Assembly (NCBI RefSeq): GCF_024227715.1 | Contig: NZ_CP100452.1 | Coordinates: 1 to 64,000 of the forward strand | Source: Halomarina litorea | GTDB lineage: Archaea; Halobacteriota; Halobacteria; Halobacteriales; Haloarculaceae | Length of the DNA stretch: 64,000 nt | Direction of reading: 5' to 3' | Shown here: positions 1 to 8,125 of the stretch, piece by piece | How the letters are laid out: the number at the start of each line of letters is the position of its first letter | How positions within the stretch are numbered: the first letter of the stretch is position 1 | The notes under the pieces: model-generated | Database searches by the model: none | What the model was told of the DNA's origin: nothing | Seen by the model: only the letters and a program-made list of their open reading frames with translations | Position numbers and translations under genes: made by a program

Positions 1-50
1 CACTGACTAGTTATACTGACTGGTGTTACTGACTGATTTTACTGTTCAGT
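1..50. repeat. Direct repeats upstream of the ParA-type gene
   Basis: Three copies of ACTGACT start at positions 2, 15 and 29, and a diverged copy (ACTGTTCAG) starts at 41, giving a 12-14 bp period just ahead of the ParA gene. The tract is much richer in A and T than its surroundings. Regular short repeats before a ParA operon are typical of partition sites or operators, and that is the inferred role. The window begins inside the array, so its full length is unknown. Confidence 0.55.
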
Positions 51-128
51 ACAACTGTTGAGTTACACTGAATGGATGGACTGCAACGTCTGACTGAGAT
101 TTATGTCGGGAGGGACCGACCGGCCAGT

Positions 129-989
129 ATGCTCACGTACACGGTCTACTCCGAGGCCGGCGGGGTCGGGAAGACGACCCTCGCTGCGAACCTCGCGGTC
201 GCGCACGCGCGCACGAACCAGCGTGTGCTCGTCATCGACATGGATCCACAGGACGGGAGCCTGAGCTACCTACTCGACGTGGACACCGACCGCGCGGCGG
301 GCGATGCCGACAACCTCGTTCGCCACCTCATCGGGCGACCGCAGGGCCCCTTCGAGGACCTGGTCCACGAGGCCGAACACGGCATCGACGTGGTGCCCTC
401 GCACAACATGCTCGAACGGCTCACCGAACTCCTGATGAAGACCGCCGAACTGGAGGAGGACACCAGCCCCGACGCGGACTACGAGTTCCCCCAGCACGAA
501 CAGTTGTTCCGGGTGCTCCAGGAGGCCAGCGTGCCGAACGAGTACGACGTACTGGTCATCGACCCGCCCGCGACGGCGGGACCGCACCTCTACAATGCAC
601 TCTACGCCACGCGAAACCTCGTCATCCCCATCGAACTCTCCGGCAAGGGCGAACAGAGCGTCGAGGGCCTGCGCGACCTCGTCGCGGGGCTCGAGGGCGA
701 ACTCGGCATCAACATCGGCGTCCTCGCCGCCGTCCCGAACGAGGTGAAACACACGACCGACCAGCAGGCGTACCGCGAGCGACTGGAGGCGCTCGGCTTC
801 GACGTGCCGGTCGTCATCGGCGACCGCACCTCGATGTTCGAGGGGTGCTGGCGGAAGCGCTGTTCCGCGTTCACCTTCGTCGAGGAACACCGCGACCGGC
901 GACGCGACTACGAGGTCGAGACCCTCGACCAGTTCGACGACCTGGCCGCCCACCTTCACGCGCAGGTCGACATGGAGGTCCGCGCATGA
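129..989 (+). CDS. ParA/MinD-family ATPase (partition type)
   Basis: A 286-residue P-loop ATPase of the ParA/Soj family. The Walker A motif AGGVGKTT lies at residues 10-17 and a DMDPQDG motif follows the second strand; VLVIDPPA is the Walker B-like segment. The usual signature lysine two glycines before the P-loop valine is replaced by alanine. I chose the ATG at 129 because MLTYTVYSEAGG is the normal beginning of haloarchaeal relatives; an in-frame ATG at 72 would add 19 residues. The start of the next gene overlaps its stop (ATGA), so the two are translationally coupled. Next to an origin and cdc6 it probably segregates this replicon. The upstream repeats are candidate binding sites. Confidence 0.85.
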   Translation: MLTYTVYSEAGGVGKTTLAANLAVAHARTNQRVLVIDMDPQDGSLSYLLDVDTDRAAGDADNLVRHLIGRPQGPFEDLVHEAEHGIDVVPSHNMLERLTELLMKTAELEEDTSPDADYEFPQHEQLFRVLQEASVPNEYDVLVIDPPATAGPHLYNALYATRNLVIPIELSGKGEQSVEGLRDLVAGLEGELGINIGVLAAVPNEVKHTTDQQAYRERLEALGFDVPVVIGDRTSMFEGCWRKRCSAFTFVEEHRDRRRDYEVETLDQFDDLAAHLHAQVDMEVRA

Positions 990-1543
990 AAAGCGGCGCG
1001 GGCGACGACCCCTTCGCCGAGGACGTCGACCGAGAGGAGACGGCGAGAGACGACAGCGAGGACGTCGACGAGAGCGCAGGGGCCGGCGACCACGCGGACG
1101 CCCACGGTGATGGAGCGGTCCGCGCGGACGCCAGCGAGAGTGGAGGGATCGACCACGGCGAGCGACCGTCCGACGGCGGCGGGACCGTGGACGCCGACGG
1201 TCCGGTGAGGACGAACACGGAGGACCCGGAAGACGCGGACGCGGCGGACCCGGAGAACACGGATGCGGTGGACTCGGAGGACGGGGACGGCCCGCGCGAC
1301 GTCGACATCCCGTGGGTCCTCCGCCGCGGGTCGGTCAAGGACGACCGACCGAACGTGACGCAGTTCTTCCTGCGCGACGAGACCGACGCCGCGGAGCGTC
1401 GGTTCAAGAACGAAGTCGAGGACCTCCTCGACACCGACGTCTACACCCTCGACCTGCGGGAGGCCGCCTACCTCGTCGCGATGCGCCACTCTGACGAGGT
1501 CGCCCAACAACTCCGGTCGTGGGGCTACGACTACCTCGATTGA
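986..1543 (+). CDS. Acidic partner protein of the ParA operon
   Basis: A 185-residue protein starting at ATG 986, overlapping the ParA stop by four bases. Residues 1-105 are almost entirely Asp, Glu, Ala, Gly and Thr, with degenerate repeats such as DPEDADAADPENTDAVDSED, and are probably disordered. The last 75 residues form the folded part, with motifs NVTQFFLRDET and DLREAAYLVAMRHSDEVAQQ and a likely helical C-terminus. The position in the operon matches that of a ParB-like adaptor, but I see no ParB or ribbon-helix-helix signature. Function is inferred from context only. Confidence 0.7.
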   Translation: MKSGAGDDPFAEDVDREETARDDSEDVDESAGAGDHADAHGDGAVRADASESGGIDHGERPSDGGGTVDADGPVRTNTEDPEDADAADPENTDAVDSEDGDGPRDVDIPWVLRRGSVKDDRPNVTQFFLRDETDAAERRFKNEVEDLLDTDVYTLDLREAAYLVAMRHSDEVAQQLRSWGYDYLD

Positions 1544-1585
1544 CCCCGCGAGGGTCGTACGAGCGCGGGTGACGGACCACTCACC

Positions 1586-1619
1586 CGTCACGGTACAACG
1601 TCACGGTACAACGTCACGG
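1586..1619. repeat. 13-bp tandem repeat beside the origin
   Basis: The unit CGTCACGGTACAA occurs twice head to tail (1586-1598, 1599-1611) followed by a third partial copy CGTCACGG (1612-1619). It sits between the ParA operon and the first origin box and could be a protein-binding site or simple slippage. Confidence 0.6.
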
Positions 1620-1660
1620 CACCCCCCAGCGCACCCCTGACACACCCCGAGTGACTCCCG

Positions 1661-2208
1661 GCACACCGCGTTTCCGGTGAAACGGGCCGTTCGGAGAGTC
1701 TGTCACCCGAATCAGCCGCCGGACAGTGAGGACGGCGCGTCTCGCCTCCCGATCCGACGCGAGACACACCGTGTTTCCGGTGAAACACAGCGGTACGGTG
1801 TCGCGACGACCAGCCGGTGGCGCCCCGAAGCCGCGACGGGCGAGAACGACTGGACCGCGCGCTGGCGGCGGCGAGGGACGACACACCGCGTTTCCGGTGA
1901 AATCGAACGGCGAGTGACCGGATGACGAGTGACAGAAGAGCGACGGCCGGACACCACGTTTCCGGTGAACGGCGGACCCACGCCCGAGGAGGTATCGAAT
2001 GGGATGGACCTGACCTTTAGACGTGGGACTGTAATGGCACACCACGTTTCCGGTGAAACCGGCGAGCGGCGTCCATCCTCGCCCGAAACGGGTCGTCCGG
2101 AAGTCATCGGTGTGTCCGTTCCGGATGCCGTTATCGCCGTTCCAGCTGAAACAGGGGTTGTCGAAAGGTGGGAGTGGCGAGACACACACACCACGTTTCC
2201 GGTGAAAC
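1661..2208 (+). repeat. Forward array of origin recognition boxes
   Basis: Six copies of an origin box, all on the plus strand, with core TTTCCGGTGAAAC at 1671-1683, 1774-1786, 1891-1902 (ends AAATC), 1959-1970 (one A missing), 2047-2059 and 2196-2208. Each is preceded by a conserved ACACCRCG or ACACCGTG flank, making a box of about 21 bp. A seventh forward copy is at 2776-2788. This is the sequence class bound by haloarchaeal Orc1/Cdc6 proteins. Spacing varies from 68 to 149 bp. Confidence 0.9.
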
Positions 2209-2775
2209 GGGGTTCGGAGGGGTGGGGGGGGCCTGCGGGAACGAGGGCGGAGAGTCGTGACCACGAACCGGGAGTACAGGGTGCCACGGTGGCTCTCCCG
2301 AAGCCGAAACGGCCGAAAACGCGCATCTCGGGGCTGCTTCCCCTCGCCGACTCCCCTGACCACATCTATCGAGGGAGGAGAATCACAGCGAGAGAGATCA
2401 GTTGCCACATCGGCAACTAGTCGACTATCGGCTAGGTTGCAACTATTGCTGTCTGACGTATACTTATGTGCTACCGTATCCAAAAGTCCATTGAGACAAT
2501 CGAAGATAGTACTAAAGAGCGATATCTATCGCTCTTGTCGCTGCCGTTCTCGACTCGAACCTCTCCTCGCGGATTCCGGATGTCGCCTCGTGCTCTCGTC
2601 CTCGGTGGTGGCTCAGCGTTCGTTCGACGTCCGTGGTCGTCCTGCTTTGCCTCAGTCGACAATCGCGGCCGATGGCCATCTCGACCCGTGTACGTGATGG
2701 TTTCGAGCACCGACGAATCGTGGGAGCTAGCGGTCCGGCGGCCCGCAGCCGACTTCGAGGTCGGGACACACCGCG

Positions 2776-2993
2776 TTTCCGGTGAAACCAGACCCCCGTT
2801 TCCTCACCCCCACCCCCCACCCTCACACCCCGTTTCACCGGAAACGTGGTGTGTGTGTGCGGTCTGTGGCTACCGGTGAAACAAAGTCCAAATATTCCTA
2901 TTCGTCCGATATTCTATGCCAAATACCGCCGAGTAGCAAATTATCACTTCCACCAAGCTGTTCAGGGAAACAGTCAAGCCGTTTCACCGGAAA
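2776..2993. repeat. Facing origin boxes around the likely unwinding site
   Basis: One forward box (core 2776-2788) faces two inverted boxes (cores 2832-2844 and 2981-2993, reading GTTTCACCGGAAA), with a forward half-box at 2871-2882. The inverted copies keep the CGTGGTGT flank. The last inverted box ends 16 bp before the cdc6 start, so Orc1 binding there could also repress its own gene. Oppositely facing boxes around an AT-rich stretch are the usual core arrangement of an archaeal origin. Confidence 0.88.
2883..2960. other. Candidate DNA unwinding element
   Basis: An AT-rich stretch, far below the roughly two-thirds GC of the window, placed between inverted origin boxes and just upstream of cdc6. 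It contains AAATATTCC and AAATTATC. Position and composition suggest a duplex unwinding element. The promoter of cdc6 must also lie here. Confidence 0.55.
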
Positions 2994-3009
2994 CGTGGTG
3001 TCCAACTCC

Positions 3010-4209
3010 ATGTCAGACGCCGACGACCTCTTCATCCGGGAGGACCCCATCTTCGTCAACAAGGAACTCCTCGAGATCAGTCACCTCCCCGAGGAGGGCC
3101 GCATCGTCGGCCGCGACGCGGAGATCGGACAGCTGGCCAACGCGGTCAACCCCGCCATCTTCGGCCAGAGTCCGAGCAACGTCCTCATCTACGGGAAGAC
3201 GGGTACGGGGAAGTCGCTCTGTGCGAAGTACGTCTCCGGGCGGCTCATCAGCACCGCCGAGGAGGAGGGGGTGACCGCGGCGTTCGCCTACGTCGACTGC
3301 GCGCAGGACTCCACGGAGACGCAGGCGGTCCAGACCATCGCGAGCGCACTCAACGACCACGAAACGACGGGAATCAACGTTCCCGACAAGGGCATCTCGA
3401 CGGCGACGTACTACAAGCGTCTCTGGACCATCCTCGACACCTGCTACGACGTCGTGCTGGTCATCCTCGACGAGATCGACAAACTCGACGGCGACGACAT
3501 CCTCATGCAGCTCTCGCGGGCGGGGGAGGCGGGCAAACTCACCGACTGCAAGATCGGCGTCATCGGCATCAGCAACAAGATCAAGTACAAAGACCGGATG
3601 GACGAGCGCGTCAAGTCGAGTCTCTGCGAACGCGAGTTCGTCTTCCCGCCGTACGACGCCGAGCAACTGGGCGACATCATGGCCGCCCGGAGCGACGCGT
3701 TCCGCGAGGGCGTCCTCGACGACTCGGTCATCCCGCGGGCGGCAGCGCTCGCCGCGCGGGAACACGGTGACGCGCGGAAGGCCATCGACATCCTCCGGTA
3801 CGCGGGCGAGATCGCCCAGTCGACGGGCGCGGACGTGGTCCGCGAGGAGTTCGTCGTCCAGGCGCGCGAACGGGCCGAGACCGACCGCTTCCGCGAACTC
3901 ATCCGCGGGTCGACGCCCCACTCGCGGTACATCCTGCAGGCGCTCACGGTGCTCTCGCTCAACGAGGGCGACGACGAGGCGTTCCGCACCACGCGCATCT
4001 ACGAACTGTACGAGCAGGTCTGCAGACAGGAGGGGTCGGAGTCCCTCTCGCTTCGTCGGGTCCGCGACCTGCTGAAGGAGCACGCCTTCCTCGACGTCAT
4101 CGAACAGTCGCGGCACAGCGGAGGCAGCGCCGAGGGGAGCTACACGGAACACCGACTGCTCGAGGACCCCGTCGTCGTCCAGAGCGTCCTGCAGGACACG
4201 CTCGACTGA
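3010..4209 (+). CDS. orc1/cdc6: Orc1/Cdc6 replication initiator
   Basis: A 399-residue AAA+ initiator that binds the origin boxes and loads the replicative helicase. Walker A is GKTGTGKS at residues 62-69, Walker B VILDEID has D154 and E155, and GVIGISNK is sensor 1. A C-terminal winged-helix domain follows, ending in EHRLLEDP. Length is normal for the family. I chose ATG 3010 because translation from farther upstream would run through the origin boxes. The gene reads away from the adjacent array, and inverted boxes lie just before and 170 bp behind it, consistent with self-recognition and autoregulation. Haloarchaea carry many paralogues, so the specific number (orc1-n) cannot be assigned. 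Confidence 0.93.
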   Translation: MSDADDLFIREDPIFVNKELLEISHLPEEGRIVGRDAEIGQLANAVNPAIFGQSPSNVLIYGKTGTGKSLCAKYVSGRLISTAEEEGVTAAFAYVDCAQDSTETQAVQTIASALNDHETTGINVPDKGISTATYYKRLWTILDTCYDVVLVILDEIDKLDGDDILMQLSRAGEAGKLTDCKIGVIGISNKIKYKDRMDERVKSSLCEREFVFPPYDAEQLGDIMAARSDAFREGVLDDSVIPRAAALAAREHGDARKAIDILRYAGEIAQSTGADVVREEFVVQARERAETDRFRELIRGSTPHSRYILQALTVLSLNEGDDEAFRTTRIYELYEQVCRQEGSESLSLRRVRDLLKEHAFLDVIEQSRHSGGSAEGSYTEHRLLEDPVVVQSVLQDTLD

Positions 4210-4613
4210 CCGCCGGTCGCCGGCACGCGCCACGGACACACCTCGGTGGAGTCCCGACTCCGACGACCCGTCGACTGCCCTGACTGCCCCCGACGGGTGC
4301 CGACGAGTTCCGGCGGGCCGACGGGTCCAGATGGGTCCAGACGGATTCTGACGGGCCGGCGCAAGACGGGTCGTGGCGATTCCACCGGAAACGCGGTGTG
4401 TCGTAATATCGACGTAAGAATATATCCTAACTAGAACACATTATCGGGGGGATTCAAGTACCGGTGGTCAAACACCACGGGAAGACACCGAGCAGGGTGG
4501 CTGAGACGGCGGGCGTGGCCCGCGTGGGGGTGTCGTCCGCACCGAACGCTCTCTATCCGCACTCGCGAGAATCATCTGAAGACCAAACTGTTTGGGTTCC
4601 CTGTTGATTACCG
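4210..4613. other. Intergenic region with a further inverted origin box
   Basis: Downstream of cdc6 lies an inverted, slightly diverged origin box (4379-4402: TTCCACCGGAAACGCGGTGT), followed by an AT-rich stretch at about 4405-4450 and a second around 4570-4620. Short imperfect direct repeats (GGGTCCAGA twice) occur at 4323-4342. With the array at 1.7-3.0 kb this places boxes on both sides of cdc6. I see no gene here. Confidence 0.6.
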
Positions 4614-4652
4614 ATGCTAGTATCGGATAGAGTGAAGGTCATGGGGATTTGA
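4614..4652 (+). CDS. Possible 12-residue leader cistron before the DUF7344 gene
   Basis: A short frame, MLVSDRVKVMGI, that stops 2 bases before the start of the next gene. An ACCAAAC promoter-like box lies 32 nt upstream of its ATG, the spacing expected for a leaderless start. It fits the window-wide pattern of mini-cistrons ending at gene starts, but is a weaker case because there is a gap rather than an overlap. Confidence 0.3.
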   Translation: MLVSDRVKVMGI

Positions 4653-4654
4653 CT

Positions 4655-5263
4655 ATGTGTGCAATGGCTGCTACGATGGACGCGGAACAGACCGAGGACG
4701 CCGAGGTCGATCCCGACGCACCCGACGCGGCGGCCGAGCCACGGACGCTCCCGAAAGACGAACTCTTCCACCTCCTCCAGAACGAGCGTCGTCGACGCGC
4801 GCTCCAGTTCCTGCGTGGACACGAGGACGGGGTCGTCGACATGCGCGACATGGCGGAGCACATCGCGGCCCTCGAGAACGACGTCGAGGTCGTCCAGTTG
4901 ACCTCCGCCCAGCGCAAGCGGGTCTACGTCGGCCTCTACCAGTGCCACCTCCCGAAACTCGACGAGGCGGGCGTCGTCGACTACGACAAGAACCGGGGGA
5001 CCGTCGCACAGACCCCGCTCTCGGCGCAGCTGACGCCGTACCTCGCCGTCGAGGCGGGCGACGTGCCCGAGACGGAGGAATCGGCAGACCGGACGGTCCG
5101 GGAACTCGTCGACGCCGCGGGACCCGCGGGCGCGGCGACGGTGATCGCCGCCGTGCTGACGGTCGGTGCGGCGACCAGCACGCTCCCGGCAGCCGGGCTG
5201 TGGCTACCCGTCGTCCTCACCACACTGTTCGCCGTCGTGACGCTCATCTCGGTGCTCCGATAA
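4655..5263 (+). CDS. DUF7344 winged-helix membrane regulator
   Basis: A 202-residue protein with a DUF7344-type winged-helix region (about residues 28-122; motifs LLQNERRRRALQFL, HIAALENDVE and SAQRKRVYVGLYQCHLPKLD) and two predicted membrane helices at the C-terminus (about 150-200). These are haloarchaeal predicted transcription regulators tethered to the membrane; targets are unknown. It is one of three paralogues in the window (also at 18.5 and 54.4 kb). I used ATG 4655; internal ATGs follow at codons 4 and 8. It stands alone downstream of the origin module. Confidence 0.75.
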   Translation: MCAMAATMDAEQTEDAEVDPDAPDAAAEPRTLPKDELFHLLQNERRRRALQFLRGHEDGVVDMRDMAEHIAALENDVEVVQLTSAQRKRVYVGLYQCHLPKLDEAGVVDYDKNRGTVAQTPLSAQLTPYLAVEAGDVPETEESADRTVRELVDAAGPAGAATVIAAVLTVGAATSTLPAAGLWLPVVLTTLFAVVTLISVLR

Positions 5264-5472
5264 CCGCCTTCTTCGCGGACTCGACGTCCGAGCGGTATCA
5301 CATGACCGAGCGACAGCGCTCGCGCTCTCCTCCTGCGTCCACCACGACTCGACCCTCACTCCCCGCTTCGACCGGCAGCCGGCCCCGAGCGGCCGGTAGC
5401 TGTCGACTACTGGCTCGTTAGCGTGTCAGTAGCAAAGTCGGATTACGTGAATGTGTGAGCTGGTGCCGACAC

Positions 5473-5664
5473 ATGAACTTGGGCAACACAGCTCGGTCGT
5501 CTGACACGCATCGCCGCTGCCAGAACTGCGGCGATTTCGTCACCCAGCAGTTTAGCAGGGTGTTCGGGAACAACGCGGACGAGGTCTACGGCTGTCTCAG
5601 CTGCCGGACCGCCCGCGACCTGCGGGAGGGCCACCAGCTCCGCCCGTCGGAGTCGGCGCCGTAG
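5473..5664 (+). CDS. Small zinc-ribbon protein (DUF7563-like)
   Basis: A 63-residue protein with two CxxC knuckles (CQNC and CLSC) about 30 residues apart, enclosing the motif GDFVTQQFSRVFG. This matches the small haloarchaeal zinc-ribbon proteins usually labelled DUF7563. They are of unknown role, often guessed to bind nucleic acid. The start could also be a GTG at 5455, six codons upstream. Flanking intergenic regions suggest an independent transcript. Confidence 0.6.
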   Translation: MNLGNTARSSDTHRRCQNCGDFVTQQFSRVFGNNADEVYGCLSCRTARDLREGHQLRPSESAP

Positions 5665-6109
5665 CCGCACAGCAGAACGCACACGACACTGTACCTGTCA
5701 TGCACCGTCCGGTGGTTGGCCGGACGGCTTTTCTTCGCCCCACGAGTGGTGAGGGACTGTCGCGAACCAGGGTCCGCACCACCGACGCCCCGCGTCGGAC
5801 TGCCCCCCGGTCGAGGTGGGGCCATCGCCCCGTCCTCGCGTAGTTTTCCCTCGCCCGGACGCCGGTGCCGTCGCCCCGTCGACCGGTCGACCCGTCCCGG
5901 TAAACGGTTCAACGTCCGATTAGGCGTGGAAAAATCGCCAGACTGCGGCCGGGTGGGGGGCAACACCCCCATCCCCGCTTGAACCGTCCACGACCGGTGT
6001 TACTCTGCGTATAATAATGTGTCGTTCACGAGTACGTCGAGCCAAGAGGTCGAGTGGCCTGTGCGGCCACCGAGGGACGCCACGACGATGACCTCGTCAC
6101 TAATCAACA
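5665..6109. other. Intergenic region upstream of glmS
   Basis: No gene seen. It contains a perfect 7-bp hairpin with a 3-nt loop (CCGACGC/GCGTCGG, 5782-5798), a 14-bp palindrome GTCGACCGGTCGAC (5878-5891), and a promoter-like TATAATAATG at about 6011-6020. If that box drives glmS, the message would have an untranslated leader of about 65 nt, unlike most starts in this window. Confidence 0.5.
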
Positions 6110-7927
6110 ATGTGTGGAATTATCGCGTGCATCGGATCGGACGACGCGGTCGGTGAGCTGCTGACGGGGCTCGAGAACCTCGAGTACCGAGGGTACGACT
6201 CGGCCGGCATCGCCGTCCAGAACGGCCACGGCATCGCCGTCAGGAAGAAAGCGGGTAAGATCAGCGAGCTCAAGGGGGCCATCGCCGCGGACGTCCCCGA
6301 CGGCAGCGTCGGTATCGGCCACACCCGGTGGTCGACGCACGGTCCGCCGACCGACGAGAACGCCCACCCGCACACGAGCCAGAGCGAGGGGGTGGCCGTC
6401 GTCCACAACGGCATCATCGAGAACTACGAGGTCGTCCGCTCCCGGCTCATGGAGGAGGGGTACGTCTTCACGAGCGAGACGGACACCGAGGTAATCCCCC
6501 ACCTCATCGACCACTACATGGACCAGGGCGACGACGTCGAGACGGCGTTCGAACGCGCCATCGACGACCTGGACGGGAGCTACGCGGTCGCGCTCATGGT
6601 CGACGGGACGGACACCGTCTACGCGGCCCGACAGGACTCCCCGCTCGTCGTCGGCGTCGACGACAGCGGCCCCGAGACGCGCTACTACCTCGCCAGCGAC
6701 GTGCCCGCCTTCCTCGAGTTCACCGACCGGGTGATGTACCTCGAGGACGGCGACGTCGCCCGCGTCACGACCGACGGCATCGACGTCCACGACGCGGACG
6801 GCCCCGTCCAGCGACCGATCGAGACCGTCGAGTGGAACGCCGAGGAGACGGGCAAGGGCCAGTACGAGCACTACATGCTCAAGGAGATACACACCCAGCC
6901 CGAGGCCCTGCGCGGGACGCTCTCCGGCCGAATCGAGGACGGGGACGTCACGCTGGAGGAGTTCCCCGAGGGCACCTTCGAGGGCATCGAGCAGGTCCAC
7001 CTCGTCGCCTGCGGGACCTCTTTCCACGCCGCGAAGTGCGGTGCCCGCCAACTGGTTCGGGCGGGCATCCCCGCGAGCACCTTCCGCGCGAGCGAGTACC
7101 ACGACCTCCAGCCCGTCGACGAACGGACGCTGGTCGTCGCCGTCACCCAGAGCGGCGAGACCGCGGACACGCTGAGCGCGCTGCGTCGCGCCGAGGAGGC
7201 CGGCGCGTCGACGGTCGCGCTGACGAACGTCGTCGGGTCGACCGTCTCGCGGGAGGCCGACGACACGCTCTACATCCGCGCCGGTCCCGAAATCGGCGTC
7301 GCGGCCACCAAGACGTTCACCTCGCAGGTCGCCGCGCTCACGCTCCTGACCCACCGGCTCGCCGCGGACCTGGAGCGGGGGACCGTCCGCGAGGATGCCG
7401 CCGAGTTCCTGGCCGAACTCGAGGCGCTCCCCGACCGTATCGAGGACCTCCTCGGGCGCACGCGCGCGAGCGACGTGAGCGAGAGCAACATGGGGCGGGA
7501 CGCGTACTTCTTCATCGGGCGGGACTTCGAGTACCCGGTCGCGCTGGAGGGGGCGCTGAAGTTCAAGGAGATCACGTACGAGCACGCCGAGGGGTTCGCC
7601 TCCGGCGAACTGAAACACGGTCCCCTCGCCCTCGTCACCCCCGACGCGACTATCTTCGCCCTGCTCACCGGGGACCGCGGCGAGGAGACGCGCAAGAACG
7701 CCGAGGAGGCCCGGACTCGGGGTGCGCGCGTCATCGCCGTCGCGCCCGAGGGGATGGACGTCGGCGAGATGGCCGACGACGTCCTCCGGGTACCCGACAC
7801 CCACCCCGACCTCGCGGGCCTACTGGCGAACGTCCAGCTCCAGCTCGTCTCGTACCACACCGCCTACGGGCTGGGTCGCGAGATCGACAAGCCGCGCAAC
7901 CTCGCGAAGAGCGTCACCGTCGAGTAG
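6110..7927 (+). CDS. glmS: Glutamine-fructose-6-phosphate aminotransferase (copy 1)
   Basis: A 605-residue GlmS, which makes glucosamine-6-phosphate from fructose-6-phosphate and glutamine, the entry to UDP-GlcNAc. Residues MCGI place the catalytic Cys2 at the N-terminus once Met is removed. The glutaminase domain shows GHTRWSTHGPPTDENAHPH and VVHNGIIENY, and two SIS domains follow (CGTSFHAAK, TQSGETADT). The end KPRNLAKSVTVE is the normal GlmS C-terminus. A second full-length copy lies inverted at 52.4-54.2 kb with similar but clearly diverged protein. It is monocistronic and precedes a sulfatase-fold gene. Confidence 0.96.
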   Translation: MCGIIACIGSDDAVGELLTGLENLEYRGYDSAGIAVQNGHGIAVRKKAGKISELKGAIAADVPDGSVGIGHTRWSTHGPPTDENAHPHTSQSEGVAVVHNGIIENYEVVRSRLMEEGYVFTSETDTEVIPHLIDHYMDQGDDVETAFERAIDDLDGSYAVALMVDGTDTVYAARQDSPLVVGVDDSGPETRYYLASDVPAFLEFTDRVMYLEDGDVARVTTDGIDVHDADGPVQRPIETVEWNAEETGKGQYEHYMLKEIHTQPEALRGTLSGRIEDGDVTLEEFPEGTFEGIEQVHLVACGTSFHAAKCGARQLVRAGIPASTFRASEYHDLQPVDERTLVVAVTQSGETADTLSALRRAEEAGASTVALTNVVGSTVSREADDTLYIRAGPEIGVAATKTFTSQVAALTLLTHRLAADLERGTVREDAAEFLAELEALPDRIEDLLGRTRASDVSESNMGRDAYFFIGRDFEYPVALEGALKFKEITYEHAEGFASGELKHGPLALVTPDATIFALLTGDRGEETRKNAEEARTRGARVIAVAPEGMDVGEMADDVLRVPDTHPDLAGLLANVQLQLVSYHTAYGLGREIDKPRNLAKSVTVE

Positions 7928-7944
7928 TCCGCTCGGTCCCGAGG

Positions 7945-7966
7945 ACACCTGATTTCCGGTGAGTCC
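7945..7966 (+). repeat. Degenerate origin-box-like sequence
   Basis: ACACCTGATTTCCGGTGAGTC resembles the origin boxes of 1.7-3.0 kb at most positions but differs in the core 3' end (GAGTC for GAAAC). It lies 18 bp behind glmS and 5 kb from the origin. It may be a relict, a weak Orc1 site or chance. Confidence 0.3.
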
Positions 7967-8093
7967 GGTGGTCGACCGTCGGCGGCACCGTCCGCCGTCG
8001 GTCCGAAACAGCAGTCGCCTCGTTGATGCTTCTCGGCGCGCTCGCGGCTCGGAGCGGCGGAATCTCGCCCGTCGCGCCGCACAAACTCCCCCA

Positions 8094-8101
8094 TAACAAA
8101 G
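8094..8101 (+). promoter_or_regulatory. TAACAAAG promoter box of the sulfatase-fold gene
   Basis: ATAACAAAGCC with its T 32 nt before the ATG at 8126, the distance expected if transcription starts at the start codon. One of about fourteen close copies in the window. Confidence 0.65.
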
Positions 8102-8125
8102 CCTCGAAGGGCCGGAGTCGGAGAT

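Larger units (their letters stand above)
1544..3009. other. Replication origin region (non-coding)
   Basis: About 1.47 kb between the ParA operon and cdc6 with no convincing gene. It holds seven forward origin boxes, two inverted boxes, degenerate boxes (around 2137-2154 and 2871-2882), two AT-rich stretches (about 2400-2520 and 2883-2960), and G/C tracts flanking the boxes, including a run of eight G at 2225-2235 and a C-rich tract at 2795-2832. Boxes of this sequence, G-strings and an adjacent orc1/cdc6 are the hallmarks of haloarchaeal origins. Open frames here are short and carry the repeats, so I leave them out. Confidence 0.88.

Noticed and set aside
1614-2483. Open frames running through the origin boxes
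   Set aside because: The translated products consist of the box repeats (HRKRGV and TGNVVC-like strings) and have no independent signal; the DNA function explains them.
6104-7804. Long open frame opposite glmS (and similar long antisense frames under almost every gene, for example 11729-13630, 23001-24518, 49888-52242)
   Set aside because: They mirror real genes in GC-rich DNA, are Arg/Ala/Asp-biased with no conserved motif, and lack promoter boxes. They are codon-bias shadows.
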